Source: Bathynomus jamesi | Taxonomy: Eukaryota; Arthropoda; Malacostraca; Isopoda; Cirolanidae | Assembly (NCBI GenBank): GCA_023014485.1 | Contig: JAJOZX010000196.1 | Location: 1,733,501 to 1,797,500 of the forward strand | Length of the DNA: 64,000 nucleotides | Direction of reading: 5' to 3' | Shown here: piece after piece, positions 42,799 to 54,566 of the stretch | Numbering within the stretch: position 1 is the stretch's first letter | How the letters are laid out: the number at the start of each line of letters is the position of its first letter | Position numbers and translations under genes: made by a program | The notes under the pieces: model-generated | Told to the model about the DNA's origin: nothing | Database searches by the model: none | What the model saw: only the letters and a program-made list of their open reading frames with translations

Positions 42799-43330
42799 TG
42801 CAGCCAGTGGCGGACCTACATTTTTGGGACCCTGAAGCTTGAACTGTTATGGGGGCCCCTTCGCAACCTGCAACAATAGGGCAACATCCAACAAGGTTCA
42901 AAGGGCCTTGCTGCCCTTGCAAGGACCTCGAGGCCCAAATGGCGGAGAACGGGGTGGTGGGGTGGTGTCCTTGAAAATGGGCCATACAGTGAGCCCCTTC
43001 CCACCAGCAACGAGGTCTGGCGAACTCAGCGAGCCCATACAGTTCGGGGTTCGGGCGCTGCAAGCCCCCGAGAAAATTTTGAAATTTGACCAATTACAGG
43101 GGCATTTTGAGGCCATATGAAATGGGTATTAGAGCATATTCTAAGGTCAATATTAAGTACTTCAACCCATTGGCTTATGATTCTATCACTAAAATAGCCT
43201 TATTTTAATAACAAACACTTAAAAAAACTCCATCGATTTTGTTGAAAAATTCACTCATTAAAAAAAAAGTTGCTTCAGGGCCCCTCCTGGATTAGGGGCC
43301 CTGAAGCTTAAGCTTCTATATTCTATCATA
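42799..43330. mobile_element. hAT-like non-autonomous repeat (one end clear)
   Basis: It starts cagtggcggacctacat, a common hAT-type terminus, within the BEL/Pao integrase. The body contains GC-rich stretches (ggggcccc, ggggccctgaagctt). The right end is ambiguous and no target duplication was found. Confidence 0.45.
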
Positions 43331-43570
43331 TTTCCGGTTTATAGAGAACCATTATTTACATAGAATAAAATTTGAATAACCCGGTTAGGTCAACTGTACG
43401 CCCTTGACGATTGGTTAGGTTTAGACGTGATATTTTCGTTAGTTAACCTGGCATTCAATGAACCTAACCGGATATTCAGTTGACAAGTACATCATTCACT
43501 TGCTCATTCCGGACCTAGTCTAATCACTCACTCGCGTGTTCTAGCAAGTTGGCGGCCAAAAAAACATCTT
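43331..43570. repeat. Fragments of the 31.6-33.5 kb palindrome family
   Basis: gtcaactgtacgcccttgac and gatattttcgttagtt match the MITE family near 31.7 and 31.9 kb. No gene is seen. Confidence 0.55.
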
Positions 43571-44386
43571 ATGATACAAACTGTACAGAATCTCACCCAC
43601 CCTCAGATGACGACACCACAAGAAAAAGCTGAACTAGTCAGGTATGTTTACGAAAGTAAATCAATCATCACAGCACAAAGAAGATTTCAAGTTAAACACA
43701 ATAAACAGGCACCAGGAAAGAAGAGCATAAAAAGATGGGTGAAAACGTTTGAAGAGACTGGATCCGTCCTTAAGAGAAAGAGTTGTGGACGCCCGAGTAA
43801 GTCTCTAGAAAGGTCGCAAGCTGTTATGGAAGCATTTCACACGGATCCAAAAACGTCAATAAGGAGAGTTTCAGTTGAGTTAAACATCCCACGATCGTCG
43901 GTTCACAGAATCCTTCGCAAAGATCTGAAATTAAAATGTTACAAAGTGCAAGTGCATCATCAACTTTTTAAAGAAGACTACGCAGTAAGAATTGCTACTT
44001 GCCAGGAACTAATCGAGTTCATTGATTCAGATTCAAATTTCCTGAAAAACGTCATCTTCACTGACGAGGCAACGTTTCATACATCTGGAAAATTTAACCG
44101 CCACAATTGTAGAATTTGGGGACCAGAAAATCCACGTGAGACCTTTGAACATGAACGTGATTCGCCCAAAGTGAATGTTTGGTGTGGAATGTCAAGTTCT
44201 CGAATTTATGGTCCGTATTTATTTGAAGAACGGACTGTTACAGGTGCCTCATACTTAAAGATGTTAAAAGATTTCTTTGTGCCACTACTAAAAGAAACTC
44301 CTGAATCATTTCAAACCATAATCTTTCAACAAGACGGAGCCCCGCCTCACTATGCTAGAGTCGTTCAAGAATTTCTAAACGAGACT
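43571..44386 (+). pseudogene. mariner transposase, intact frame but C-terminus lost
   Basis: An open frame (best start MTTPQEKAELVRYVYESK at 43607) covers the DNA-binding region (KSIKRWVKTFEETGS, CGRPSKSLERSQ, SRSSVHRILRK-type HTH), the first Asp (VIFTDEATFHTSGK), VNVWCGMSSSRIYGPYLF, and the second Asp (IIFQQDGAPPHYARVVQEF). At 44387 it runs into a 34-bp repeat, losing the PDLTPxD part with the third Asp. Apart from that there are no stops in about 260 codons. No flanking TIRs were found. Confidence 0.88.
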
Positions 44387-44866
44387 TTCCTTGTTCCATG
44401 CACGGTCTGTGTGTATCATAAAAAACTCAGGGGACCATTCTGAGTTCATTCCCATCTTGAAACGGACATGTTATGTGCCTTGAAAAGTGGACGCTCAATT
44501 CTGCCAGTTGAGGTTTAAGTTTTGGTTTTTGGCTAAAAATATAATAGTTACCCCTTTTTCTTTGATGTATTCAATCTGACGTGAAGGCAGCGAGTCTTTT
44601 GCTTATATTAAGGTTCTAAATGTAGCAGGGCTAGGCTGCTTTAAACCATGGATCCATGTCCCAAAGCTGGATCCTGTTTGCTTTGCAGATAGCTGGTGAG
44701 GGAAGCTATATTTATGGGACCTCTTTGCGAGTGACCCGTTGCCCACGTCGGGCTAGCATCATGAAAAAGAAAAACTATGGTATTTGTCATTTACCATTAC
44801 TTATTCGGACTATAGTGGATTTAATTATCCCAGAAGAGTTCCTTGTTCCATGCACGGTCTGTGTGT

Positions 44867-44872
<6 letters not shown>
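44387..44872 (+). repeat. Unknown insert with 34-bp direct repeats at its ends
   Basis: ttccttgttccatgcacggt followed by ctgtgtgtatcata occurs at 44387-44420 and identically at 44839-44872. The 418 bp between show no recognised gene; an open frame at 44656-44838 is not identified. The second copy abuts (TA)n. It may be a small retroelement or the product of a duplication during insertion into the mariner gene. Confidence 0.7.
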
Positions 44873-44917
<45 letters not shown>

Positions 44918-44918
44918 T
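44873..44918. repeat. (TA)n microsatellite
   Basis: Boundary between the repeat-flanked insert and the next LINE. Confidence 0.95.
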
Positions 44919-45264
44919 AATGATACAGTGGTAAAATAGCGGTGAAAAGTCGTGAAATAGTGATGAAATAGTGGCGTATGTTGAAATAGAGAAAATAAAA
45001 TTAAAGCAACTTGATCTATACGGCGTTTTTACCGAGTGTTTTCTCTCTGAGAAAATCTAACTGCCCATCGAAACGCAATATTCCTTAGTTATCCTCCGCG
45101 GTACACTCCAGGGTACCAATCAGTGAGAATCTACAGCGTGCCACATCCCCCGTCCCCCATCCCCCGGAATAACGGAAAAACTTTCCCTCCCTCATTTCTA
45201 AGGTCAAATCAAATACAGTACCTCACTTAATTAATTAGTAATTACCCTTTTGAGTTAATATTTC

Positions 45265-46070
45265 GTGCACAATCATTTACATACCATTAGAAACATGACA
45301 ATGACAAATCAATTCATACAACCCTGTGGATACTGTAAAAAAGAAAGAGATGAATTAAATACAATACGTTGCGATCTTTGCCAGTCCTTAGTCGAATTTC
45401 AATGCCTGAGATGGAGCGACGAAGAAATCTTTCTTATAACAGGCGCTAAATAGTTGAATGGAATCAAGTTCTTCTGCAAAGGCTGCATAATCGAAATAAA
45501 CTCGTTTACGGTTTTTAAAGCAGAATGAGACTATGAGGAAATGGCAAAAGGGGAGTTTATAAATAGCGAACAGAGAAAAAAATAGAAGGAACGAACATAG
45601 TACAAGAGGAAACTGCGGAAAACGAACAGGAAAAAAAAGATAAAGCAAGTAAACGGGAAGCAGAAATAACAGAACTAAAAGAAGCACCAACAGAGGAAAC
45701 AGAGGCACAAAACCAAGTCCAAAGGTTTCAAACAAAGGACATTAGCAGCAATAGGGAAAAACAAGTAGACAATAAAATAATCATACTGAAACCACTAAAA
45801 ACAAAGACCCCAAGTAAAAATGGGGAAGAAACTATATGTACTATGTGAAAGGAACTTGCAAATATAAGGGAGGAGAATGTATTTACGAACACCCTCCACC
45901 AAATTCTATCATCCTGACATTTGCAAGACCTACGCGACATATGGAACCTGCCATTACCGGAGAAAATGCTACTACCATCATCTCCCGACAAGTTCAAAGG
46001 ACAAGGGACAAGGGACAAGTTTCAAATGACAACAGGAGGAATGTGAGAAAATTATATGTACCCATATAGT
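45265..46070 (+). pseudogene. LINE ORF1 with PHD-like and CCCH zinc fingers
   Basis: A PHD-type finger is visible at 45322-45485 (PCGYCKKERDELNTIRCDLC, QCLRWSDEE, FFCKGC) with a stop before its last part. A lysine- and glutamate-rich linker with several stops follows. CCCH-type fingers occur near 45840-45960 (YVKGTCKYKGGECIYEH and, in a shifted frame, TYATYGTCHYRRKCYYHH). The protein would bind element RNA. The finger arrangement matches ORF1 of some arthropod CR1-like LINEs. Confidence 0.7.
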
Positions 46071-46203
46071 AAACAAGACTCTTTAAACACAAATAGCAAA
46101 CAAAATTTTTTCAACATCTCGGACACAATACGGCTGCTAAGTCTTATACAACACATGCAGCTGACACAGCTGGGAACCCTCGAACCCGACCGCTTCGTGG
46201 TAG

Positions 46204-48691
46204 ATGCTACCAGAACAGGTAGGCGGGAACGGATCCATCTCGGAGGACCACAAGGCTACAGAACACGCGATATCAAAGGACAACGAACTTAAAATGCACA
46301 AGGGGCAATGCAAAACAAAGAACATAAACATTGTCCTGGCAAATATTCAAGGAATAAAACTGAACATCTCACTAAACAAAGTTTCGTACCTGAAAGGTTT
46401 TATGGACGAAATAAGGGCGGACATCGCATGCCTCACAGAAACACATCTTAAAGATTGGCAAGGAAACTGCGATAACTGCGAACACTGTATCGATAAGAAA
46501 GAATTGCATATCGATGGATTCAACTTACTAAGAGCGAATAGAACAGCGAGACGTAAAGGTGGATGTGTTATGAGAGGCATATGACATGAGTAGCATATGA
46601 CAGAGACGGTAATAAGTAAATCCAACAGCTTCGTGGAAACTCTTGCAGTGAAAATAGAGAAACTAAACGTGGTATTGATAGTCATCTATAGACCTCCAAA
46701 CTCTCCAACTTAAAAATTTTCGGATGCCATTCATGATATCAGAACCATAATAAAGTCCGTAAACTCTCCATCCCCAAATATAATACTCTACGGCGATTTT
46801 AATTTCCCATTTATAAAATACAAAAAGGTGGGTAGAAATATATTTATACAGAAATATATTTATAAGGGGGGCACAACAGAGGACCAGGAGCAAGCAAAAA
46901 TGTTGATGGCTCTCACAAAAGAGTTTATGCTGACGCAGGAGATAACAGAAAATACCAGGAAAAATAACTGCCTAGTTCTGGTATTCATGAATAACACGAA
47001 CTTGATTGCCGATATAAAAATAACCCCAGCTGTTATCTCAGACCACAACATAATCGAATTATCAACAAATATGGTGATAACATTAAAAGACAATACACAT
47101 ACGGAAGGAAGAAGCAAATTTGGGGCTTTTAACTTAAACTCCAAAACCATAAATTGGGAAGAAATCAGATCACACATGGCCTAAATAGAGTGGAGAACAG
47201 TGTTCGAGAATAAAACAACGGAGGAAATGCAAACAACCTTGGAAGAAAAGACGCTGAAAATTTTAGAAAAATATGCTCCGAAAGCACAGCCAAAAAAAAG
47301 AGGAACTGGCTAGAGAGGCAAAAGAGAAGAATATTCCGCAAAAGAAAGAGAGTAGCGACGAAGTTAGCTAATTGCAGAGACAACAATGCCAGGAAAGCAA
47401 TACAAGAAAAACTGGAGAGTATCGATCGATAGGGAAATACAAACTCTGATAATGCACTTGAAGGCAATGAAAACCATAATGTCATATACACAGATTTTGC
47501 TAAAGCTTTTGATAAATGCGATTATGGTAAAATAGCATATAAAATTAAATATATTGGAATAACAGGCAAAGTGGGAAAATGGATCTACAACTTCCTCAGA
47601 GAACGTCTGCAGGTCGTCAAAATTCAAGGTATATCATCATCAGAATCGGAAGTACGCAGCTCAGTACCACAAGGGACAGTACTGGCCCCACTCCTGTTCA
47701 TTAACATGCTAACAGACATAGACAGCGGAGTAAACATCAACAGTATAGTAACATCCTTTGCAGACGATACAAAGATCAGCATAAAAATCAGCGATGTACA
47801 TGACGTGGAGGCCTTGCAGAGGGACACGAACAAAATATACAAATGATCAGAAGACAACAACATGTCATTTAACACCGAGAAATTTCAGCTCCTGAGATAT
47901 GGTAGAAAAGAAGAACTTAGACTGCATATTATGCTCCAGATAGACAGGAAATTCAGAGAAGCACGAAAGCGATCGATCTCGGGATAATAATGACAGATGA
48001 TGCGAAATTCGAAACACAAAATCAGATAGCGATAAATAAAGCAAAAAGGTCGCCGGACAGGTACTAAGAACGTTCAAGAGAAGGGACAGGACAGTAATGA
48101 TTCCCCTGCTAAAAGCACTGATTATACCAAAACTTGAATCCTGCTCAGTTTTGACGTCCCCATATAAAAAGGAAGAAACTAATAAACTAGAAGAAACGCA
48201 AAGGCATTTCACAGCCAAGATTGATGGCTACAAAGAACTCAACTACTGGGAAAGACTACGTAAAACTAAATCTGTACTTCCTGGAAAGAAGAAGAGAGAG
48301 GTACACCATAATCTACATATGGAAAATGATCGAAAAACTGGTACCAAACCTAAAACTAAACCCAATTACTATTCAAACAACGCTGGAAAATAGGAAAGGC
48401 AGAATGTGTAGTGTTCCCAAATTAAAGGCCCGACAAGGGACCTCCTCAACTCTGAAGGAAAATAGCTTGGTTGTCAGGGGGCCAAGACTTTTCAACCAGC
48501 TTCCGAAGAACCTCAGAAACGTAACGGGGGTCAAAGTTGAAGTCTTCAAGAGAAGACTGGATGCCTGGCTCAGGACGGTACCAGATGAGCCGTGCGTGCC
48601 TGGCTATGTACGGTGGAGAGCGCAAGAAAGCAACTCGCTCCTCCACCAAGCCAGACCTAGAGGCGGGGCCACCAGCTTGACCTCCGTGTGA
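46204..48691 (+). pseudogene. LINE ORF2: endonuclease and reverse transcriptase
   Basis: In order: INIVLANIQGI, MDEIRADIACLTETHL and HIDGFNLLRANRTARRKGG (APE endonuclease start); VIYRPPNSPT and IILYGDFNFPF; ITPAVISDHNIIEL; the RT palm VIYTDFAKAFDKCDYGK, VRSSVPQGTVLAPLLFINML and TSFADDTKISIKI; and the C-terminal hallmark SLVVRGPRLFNQLPKNLRNV, then FKRRLDAWLRTVPDEP. Many frame shifts and stops exist, and a stretch of RT between the endonuclease and the FAKAFD motif (about 47330-47480) is deleted. It is a different lineage from the next LINE. Confidence 0.85.
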
Positions 48692-48729
48692 AAGGAGACC
48701 AACGCACGAAACAACATAAGGTTCATAAG

Positions 48730-48732
<3 letters not shown>

Positions 48733-48761
<29 letters not shown>
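48733..48761. repeat. (TA)n microsatellite
   Basis: Separates two LINE regions. Confidence 0.95.
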
Positions 48762-48766
<5 letters not shown>

Positions 48767-48955
48767 CTTGGTTTTGCTTCGCCCGAATTGTTGCTCCTCT
48801 TTGGACTTACAGCTTAATGTGGAATCGGAACCATGACCCACCACGGGTAGTCAGAAATTACAGTCTTTGCCCGAACTTGATCCAACGACCTCCCGATCAG
48901 CATCCCAGCTTCTTAAACACTAGGTCACCCAGCCCATTTACCTACCAACTTAGTT
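48762..48955 (-). repeat. Possible tRNA-derived SINE-like fragment
   Basis: On the minus strand, tgacctagtgtttaagaag resembles a degenerate A box and gttggatcaagttcg a degenerate B box, about 35 bp apart. It lies between (TA)n and a LINE. Weak evidence. Confidence 0.3.
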
Positions 48956-51085
48956 TTTTCTGGAAGGATGAACAGCTACCGATATATATATGGTTTACTT
49001 CTAGAGTAGGGGATATTATAAGAAGTAGAGATAGGGCTTATAGGATACAAAAGTGCGATAAAGACAATTTGTGGTTAGAAACAACTACATATCTCTTAGG
49101 CGTGAAGCGAAAAGCGTAATAAAAAAGTCCAAGCGTGATTAAATCTTCATAGCTCGTGACGGCAAAGAAAACCCAAAGCGATTCTTTCAATACGTCAATA
49201 ATAGGAATCCAGTAAAGAGTGTCTTGGGGCCATTGAAAAATTCTGACGGAGAGCTAGTTTCTGAAAACAAGCAAATGGCTACTCTGCTAAACGAATTTTT
49301 TACGTCAGCTTTTACAATAGAAGCTGTAACGAATATCCCTACGGTTATGGACATACCTTTTCACAATGGTAATACTTTAGATAATATTGTGGTTAGTGAA
49401 AGGGAGGTAATGCGCTATATTGATAAAATGAAAATGTGTAAATCACCGGGGCCAGATTCCATACATCCTATACAACTAAAAGAATTAAAAAAAAGAATTG
49501 TTGTGCCGCTAACAAAGATTTTTAATGCGTCTATTTCTGAGGGGTGAGTACCAGATAATTTCAAGTTAGCAAATGTGACACCTATTTTCAAGAAAGGCGA
49601 TAAAGGTGCAGAGGGAAATTATAGGCCAATCAGTTTAATGTCTGTTGTAGGTAAGCTACTGGAATCAATAATTAGGGATCGTATAGTCAAACATTTAGAA
49701 TTGCATAACTTGATTAGAAATACGCAACACGGTTTTAGGCGAAACAAATCTTGCTTAATTAATTTTTTAGAATTTTTTCAAAGCGTGGTTGAAGTTTACG
49801 ATAGTCATCGGGCGGTAGGTGTAGTGTATTTAGATTTTCAAAAAGCGTACCGCATAAAAGACTCATTCAGAAAACTAAGGCTCATGGAATCAGGGGTGTA
49901 GTAATAAATTGGATAGAAGAGTGGTTGCGAGGTAGGAAACAGAGGTTGGTCGTTGATGGCGCGGAGCGTTGATGGCGCGGAGTCGTGTTGGGCTAATGTA
50001 GAGAGCGGCGTTCCTCAGGGTTCTGTATTGGGCCCCTTGCTTTTTCTTATATATACTCGTATTAACGATTTAGATGTCGGCCTAGTCAGTACAATTTCAA
50101 AGTTTGCGGATGACACGAAGTTGGGTGGTAGGGCAATTAATGATGAAGATAGAGGTAAAATCCAGGAAGATCTGAAAAAAATCGTTGATTGGTCAGTTAC
50201 ATGGCAAATGAGATTTAACGTCGAGAAGTGCAAAATTTTACATATAGGTTCGCGTAACGGTAATTTTGCGTATAGTGTGTCAGGGAAGGAGTTGGCAAGC
50301 GTAGAACAGGAAAAAGATTTAGGAGTTATCGTCGCTGGTGATTTAAAAGTGGCAAAACAAAGTACAGCAGCGGTCTATAAGGTGAACAAGGTGCTAGATT
50401 TTATAGCTAGGAATTTTTAGTACAAATCGCGCGATATTATTGTTCCTTTTTATAAATCATTAGTTAGACCCCAATTTGGAGTACGCGATGCAATTTTGGA
50501 ATCCGCATATGCCAAAGATATAAATAAAATCGAAAGAGTTCAAAGACGAGCAACTTAGATGATTCTGTCGCGTAGGTCGAAGTCGTACGAGCATAGGCTT
50601 AAGGAGTTAAAATTGTCTACACTCGAGAATAGGGGGCTAAGGGGTGATCTAATCCAGGTTTTTTAAATTATGAATGGGTCCGATAACGTAAATAGAGATA
50701 GCTTTTTCAAAATATCACAATATAACAGAACTAGAAATAACGGGTATAAGTTGACAAGTAGAAGGTTCGAGAGAGCAGTTGCCAAAAACTTTTTAACGCA
50801 TAGAATAGTAAATAGGTGGAATAGTTTGCTGGTAGAAGTAATTAGTAGCACGTCTATAAACATGTTTAGAAATCGATTAGACGCATATGTTGATCGATTG
50901 GGGAGAGTTTAAGGTAGTTAAAGTAAGGTTCTTGGGTTCGGAACCCACGTAAAATTGTAGGTCCCCTCCGCCACTACGGAGGACATGCGCAATACACAAC
51001 TACAAACACAGTTAGGTAGACCAACCCTGAGTAGATCCTAGGGTCTTTGTAGGTCTCAAACATTATAACATTACATTATAACATT
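48956..51085 (+). mobile_element. CR1-like LINE, 5' truncated
   Basis: ORF2 from about 48956 is followed by a 3' UTR containing a self-complementary stretch (ggttcgg..cccacg; cctccgccactacggagg). The end is a short repeat of attataacatt (51060-51083) before (TA)n. CR1-like elements typically end in such short tandem repeats. Confidence 0.8.
48960..50912 (+). pseudogene. CR1-like LINE ORF2, RT domain
   Basis: Visible in order: FFWKDEQLPIYIWF, IIRSRDRAYRIQKCDK (pre-RT linker); FIARDGKENPKRFFQYV; MKMCKSPGPDSIHPIQLKEL; NFKLANVTPIFKKGDKGAEG then NYRPISLMSVVGKLLE; QHGFRRNKSCL; VVYLDFQKAY; GVPQGSVLGPLLFLIYT; ISKFADDTKLGGRAIND (catalytic Asp pair); KCKILHIGSRNGN; IERVQRRAT; RGLRGDLIQVF; and the end VNRWNSLLVEVISSTSINMF. 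Stops and frameshifts are scattered (49546, 49900, 50418, 50558, 50664). The endonuclease domain is missing. Closest relative in the window: 6434-7318. Confidence 0.9.
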
Positions 51086-51105
51086 ATGTATATATATATA
51101 TATAT

Positions 51106-51190
51106 ACAGTGTTAGACTGGGTTTGGCTGCGCTCCGTCTGCCGTCACCGGGTCTTGATCCCGGGGCCGATGGATTCGTAGTCAGTGCCGC
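51106..51190 (-). repeat. Short tRNA-like/SINE fragment between (TA)n tracts
   Basis: On the minus strand actgactacgaatcc and gggatcaagaccc are spaced like degenerate A and B boxes. The 85-bp piece is flanked by (TA)n on both sides. Confidence 0.35.
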
Positions 51191-51208
51191 TATATATATA
51201 TATATATA

Positions 51209-52784
51209 ACGCGTGCGCCATAAAAAAGGGTACATTTTAAAAAGTATATAAAATCATCATTTGTCATTTATTTTTAATAAAACTTCTACACAATAAAACA
51301 TGTATTTATCTATATGCAAACAAGTTTTCAGACTAAAATATCAAATAATTCAAATTCTATCAACATTTAACGGAAGAGTATGATTATTCTACTTAACATG
51401 GAAAAATTATTAAACCTTTTTAATATATTTTATAAAAAATAATTTTTAACGTAAAATTTACCTGAAATTATTAAAAAAATTGTTCGAAATGCTTTCCTTC
51501 CACTTCAATAACTTTTTTTATTCTTGGCCAGAATTCATCTATGGCTCGCTTTATTTGTTCCTGTGGAAGCTCTTCCCATTTTTAAATGATGATCTCGCGT
51601 AAAGGAGCGACATCTTTTATCCTAGTCCTGTAGACTCTTGTGTTGAAAAATAATCAAAACTTTACAAACCGGTTTTTAATCGATCTGTTTTTGAAAACCG
51701 GTTTTAACCGGTTATGACCGAAAAGTATAGTAATTTTTAAAAGCCACAATTGAAAGGTACTGACTTTAACTCTTAACAAGCATAGCTTATCGCTTATTTT
51801 TTGGTCAAAAGAATGCAAAAATGGAGCATCATATGTATGCATATGAATAAGAAAATGACAACTTTGACATATTTTATTTTAGCCAAAATAATACATTATT
51901 CAAACAATTTAGATTTGAAATAATTTTTTAAAATAAAACATCTATACTTAGAAAGAAATAAACTTCTTTTTGTAAAAAAATTATAAAGAATAAAAATAAA
52001 ATTTATCTCTATTTTGGAAAAAACATTGAAATAAAATTTTTTAATAAAAAAAACTTTACCTAGAAAACAGAAAATTTAGATTTTATCCCTATTTTGGAAA
52101 TGACATCTTAAGAAACAAAGGGCATTAAGGGTCTTATACTGCGAATAGGGCTTTAGTCGACTGACTCTACACTACAGCATACATGATGAGACAAACTGAA
52201 GATCGAGTTGTCAGATAGGCAAAAATTATACTGAAGAGCAGTTGCCAGTTTGTCACAATTTAACTTAATAGGTAATGTATTCGAAGTTATTTTTTGTGCG
52301 CTGTAGCGCGTAGCTGCACGTTCGCGCAAGTTTGAGCCAAATAAAAATCAATCGATAAAACCGGTTTTTTCTTTCGGTTTTCGGTTTTTAGGGGAATTTT
52401 ACAAACAGGTTGAAAACCGGTTTTCAACACTAGTAGACTCGCTCCGCTAAGTTCTCCCATATTTCGGCCAAGAATAAAAAAAAATTATTGAAATAGAAGG
52501 AAAGCATTTCGAACAAATTTTTTAATAATATCAGGTAATTTTAAAAATTATTTTTATAAAGAAAATATTAAAAAGGTTTAATAATTTTTGCAAGTTAAGT
52601 AGAAAAATCATACTCTTTCGTTAAATGTTGATAGAATTTGAATTACTTGATATTTTGGTCTAAAAACTTTTTTGCATATAGATAAATACATGTTTTATTG
52701 TGCAGACGTTTTATTAAAATTAAATGGCAAATGTTGATTTTATAGCCTTTTAAAAATGTACTCTTTTTTTATGGCACATCCGTT
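51209..52784. mobile_element. Fold-back mariner-like element split by a hAT MITE
   Basis: Left arm 51209-51637 and right arm 52433-52784 are inverted copies (shared: gccataaaaaag, gataaatacatgtttattg-like block, ggaaagcatttcgaacaa, ttcttggcc). Both arms preserve pieces of the transposase C-terminal coding region on the strand reading into the arm, such as the KESISNNFF-type end. No central gene remains. Confidence 0.8.
51638..52432. mobile_element. hAT MITE with perfect 8-bp TSD, nested
   Basis: A 795-bp insertion is flanked by gtagactc at 51630-51637 and 52433-52440. The ends are TTGTGTTGAAAA and, inverted, TAGTGTTGAAAACCGG. The subterminal regions repeat aaccggtttt many times on both sides, probable transposase sites. 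It has no transposase, so it depends on another hAT. Confidence 0.93.
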
Positions 52785-52812
52785 TTATTTATATATATAA
52801 TATATACTGTAT

Positions 52813-52866
<54 letters not shown>

Positions 52867-52883
52867 TATATACTTTATATATG
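52785..52883. repeat. (TA)n with a (CA)n core
   Basis: TA repeats, a short CACACA block at 52814-52826, then TA repeats to the start of the Tc1 element. Confidence 0.9.
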
Positions 52884-54488
52884 CACTACCAGTCAAAAGT
52901 TTAAGTGCACCTACTAATATCCATTGTTTTACTGCTTAGCTCATGACATAAACTTCAGATGTAAACTTAACAGGTACTAGAGATGAATTTGCTTACCTGG
53001 CTTTCATATTGTATGTTTCAGTGCATCTGCCCTACGCAGTGTGTTGTAACACAGAAGCTTCTTCAAAATGTGTTAATTTACGTCTAGCATGCAACCTAAA
53101 ATTAATGCCATTAGCTCTGCACAAAGGTCCAAAAACAGTTTAAAAGTCTTTACTTGGGTAGTGTGTTTCTTCAGGCGTATGTTAATACATGTGTTCAGTT
53201 ATTAACATGCGCTGCAGGTCTTTACATATAAAATCCTTGCAGAGGAGCTAGTTTAAAGTATATTTCTGTGTTTAAAAAAGCAAAAATGGGTGTCAAAGCT
53301 CAGTTAACAACAGAAAAAAGACAGTCGATCGTAACTTTGAGAAATGAGGGCCAATCACTGAGGCAAATTGCAAAAAAATTAAAAGTTTCTGTGAATGTGG
53401 TTCCTTGTGTCATTAAACGGTACGAAGAAACTGGTCAAAATAAGGACAGAAAAAGGTCAGGGCGACTAAGAACCACAACAGACTCAGAGGACAAGTATAT
53501 CCGAGTCACCAGTCTGCGCAACAGACGCCTCACAGCGCCTGAAATCAAAGCCCAGCTGAACAACTCCAGAAGTACAACAGTTTCAACATCAACTGTTCAG
53601 AGAAGACTAAGAGAGTCAGGATTAAAAGGACGAACTGCAGCAAAGAAACCAATGCTGAGACTCCAGAACAAAAAGAAAAGGCTAGCATAGGCTAAAAAAC
53701 ACCAAAAATGGATGTTGAGCAGTGGAAATTTGTTCTTTGGACTGACGAATCAGAGTTCGAAGTTTTTGGATCCAAACGCAGAGTATTTGTGCGGCGCAGA
53801 GCGAGTGAAAGAATGACACAGCAATGTGTTGTGCCAACATTGAAGCACGGTGGAGAAAGTGTGATATCTGGGAATGTTTTGCAGGGGAGAAAGTTGGAGA
53901 TCTCCACAAATTCACTGGAATACTGAACCAACGTGGCTATCACAGCATTCTACAGCGCCATGCCATCCCATCTGGACTGCGACTAGTTGGCCAACATTTC
54001 ATAATGCAGCAAGACAACGATCCTAAACACACTTCCAAGCTGCGTCAAAATTACCTGAAGTAGAAAGAACGGCAACGTCAGCTCACAGTTATGGAATGGC
54101 CAGCACAGTCCCTGGATCTGAACCCATCGAGCTAGTGTGGGATGAACTGGATCGACGAGTGAAAGCCAAGAAGCCATCCAGTGCTCAGAAGCTCTGGGCA
54201 CTCTTACAAGAGTGCTGGCAGCAGCTTTCACCAGACTATCTTCTTTCTCTTGTTGAGCGTATGCCTCGAATTTGTTCTGCTATAATTGCTGCTAGAGGAG
54301 GCTATTTTGATGAATCTAAAATTTAGACTTTGCTTGTGGTAAATTGTCCTGATTTGCTGTGATTTTAGTTCCCATGTTTGTACTTACGAATTTGTGTCAT
54401 GATAACTTAGTTAATAAATAAAAAACTTTAAACAAAATTTGAAATTTATGAATATTTCAGGGTGTGCTTAAACTTTTGACTGGTAGTG
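52884..54488 (+). mobile_element. Tc1-like element, full length
   Basis: The inverted ends CACTACCAGTCAAAAGTTTA (52884) and its inverse (to 54488) are perfect over about 20 bp, then continue as aGTGCACc/gGTGTGCt. The 1605-bp length is normal for Tc1. The transposase gene is frameshifted. It is bounded by (TA)n and (TG)n. Confidence 0.93.
53286..54326 (+). pseudogene. Tc1-family transposase, DD38E spacing, frameshifted
   Basis: It starts MGVKAQLTTEKRQSIVTLRN with a clear paired-type HTH (RQIAKKLKVSVNVVPCVIKR, GRLRTTTDSEDKYI) open to a TAG at 53688. The catalytic part continues in other frames: KFVLWTDESEFEVFGSKR (first Asp), VGQHFIMQQDNDPKHTSKLR (second Asp), and MEWPAQS-DLNP then IELVWDELDRRV (Glu), ending RMPRICSAIIAARGGYF. 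I count 38 residues between the second Asp and the Glu, where most Tc1 members have 34; the extra residues sit in KERQRQ. At least four breaks. Confidence 0.9.
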
Positions 54489-54492
54489 TGTG

Positions 54493-54566
<74 letters not shown>

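Larger units (their letters stand above)
44930..48732 (+). mobile_element. Nearly full-length CR1/Jockey-type LINE, decayed
   Basis: Two ORFs in plus orientation cover about 3.8 kb between (TA)n tracts. The first 330 bp may be 5' UTR. The 3' UTR after the ORF2 stop (48689-48691) is only about 40 bp before (TA)n at 48733. Confidence 0.8.
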
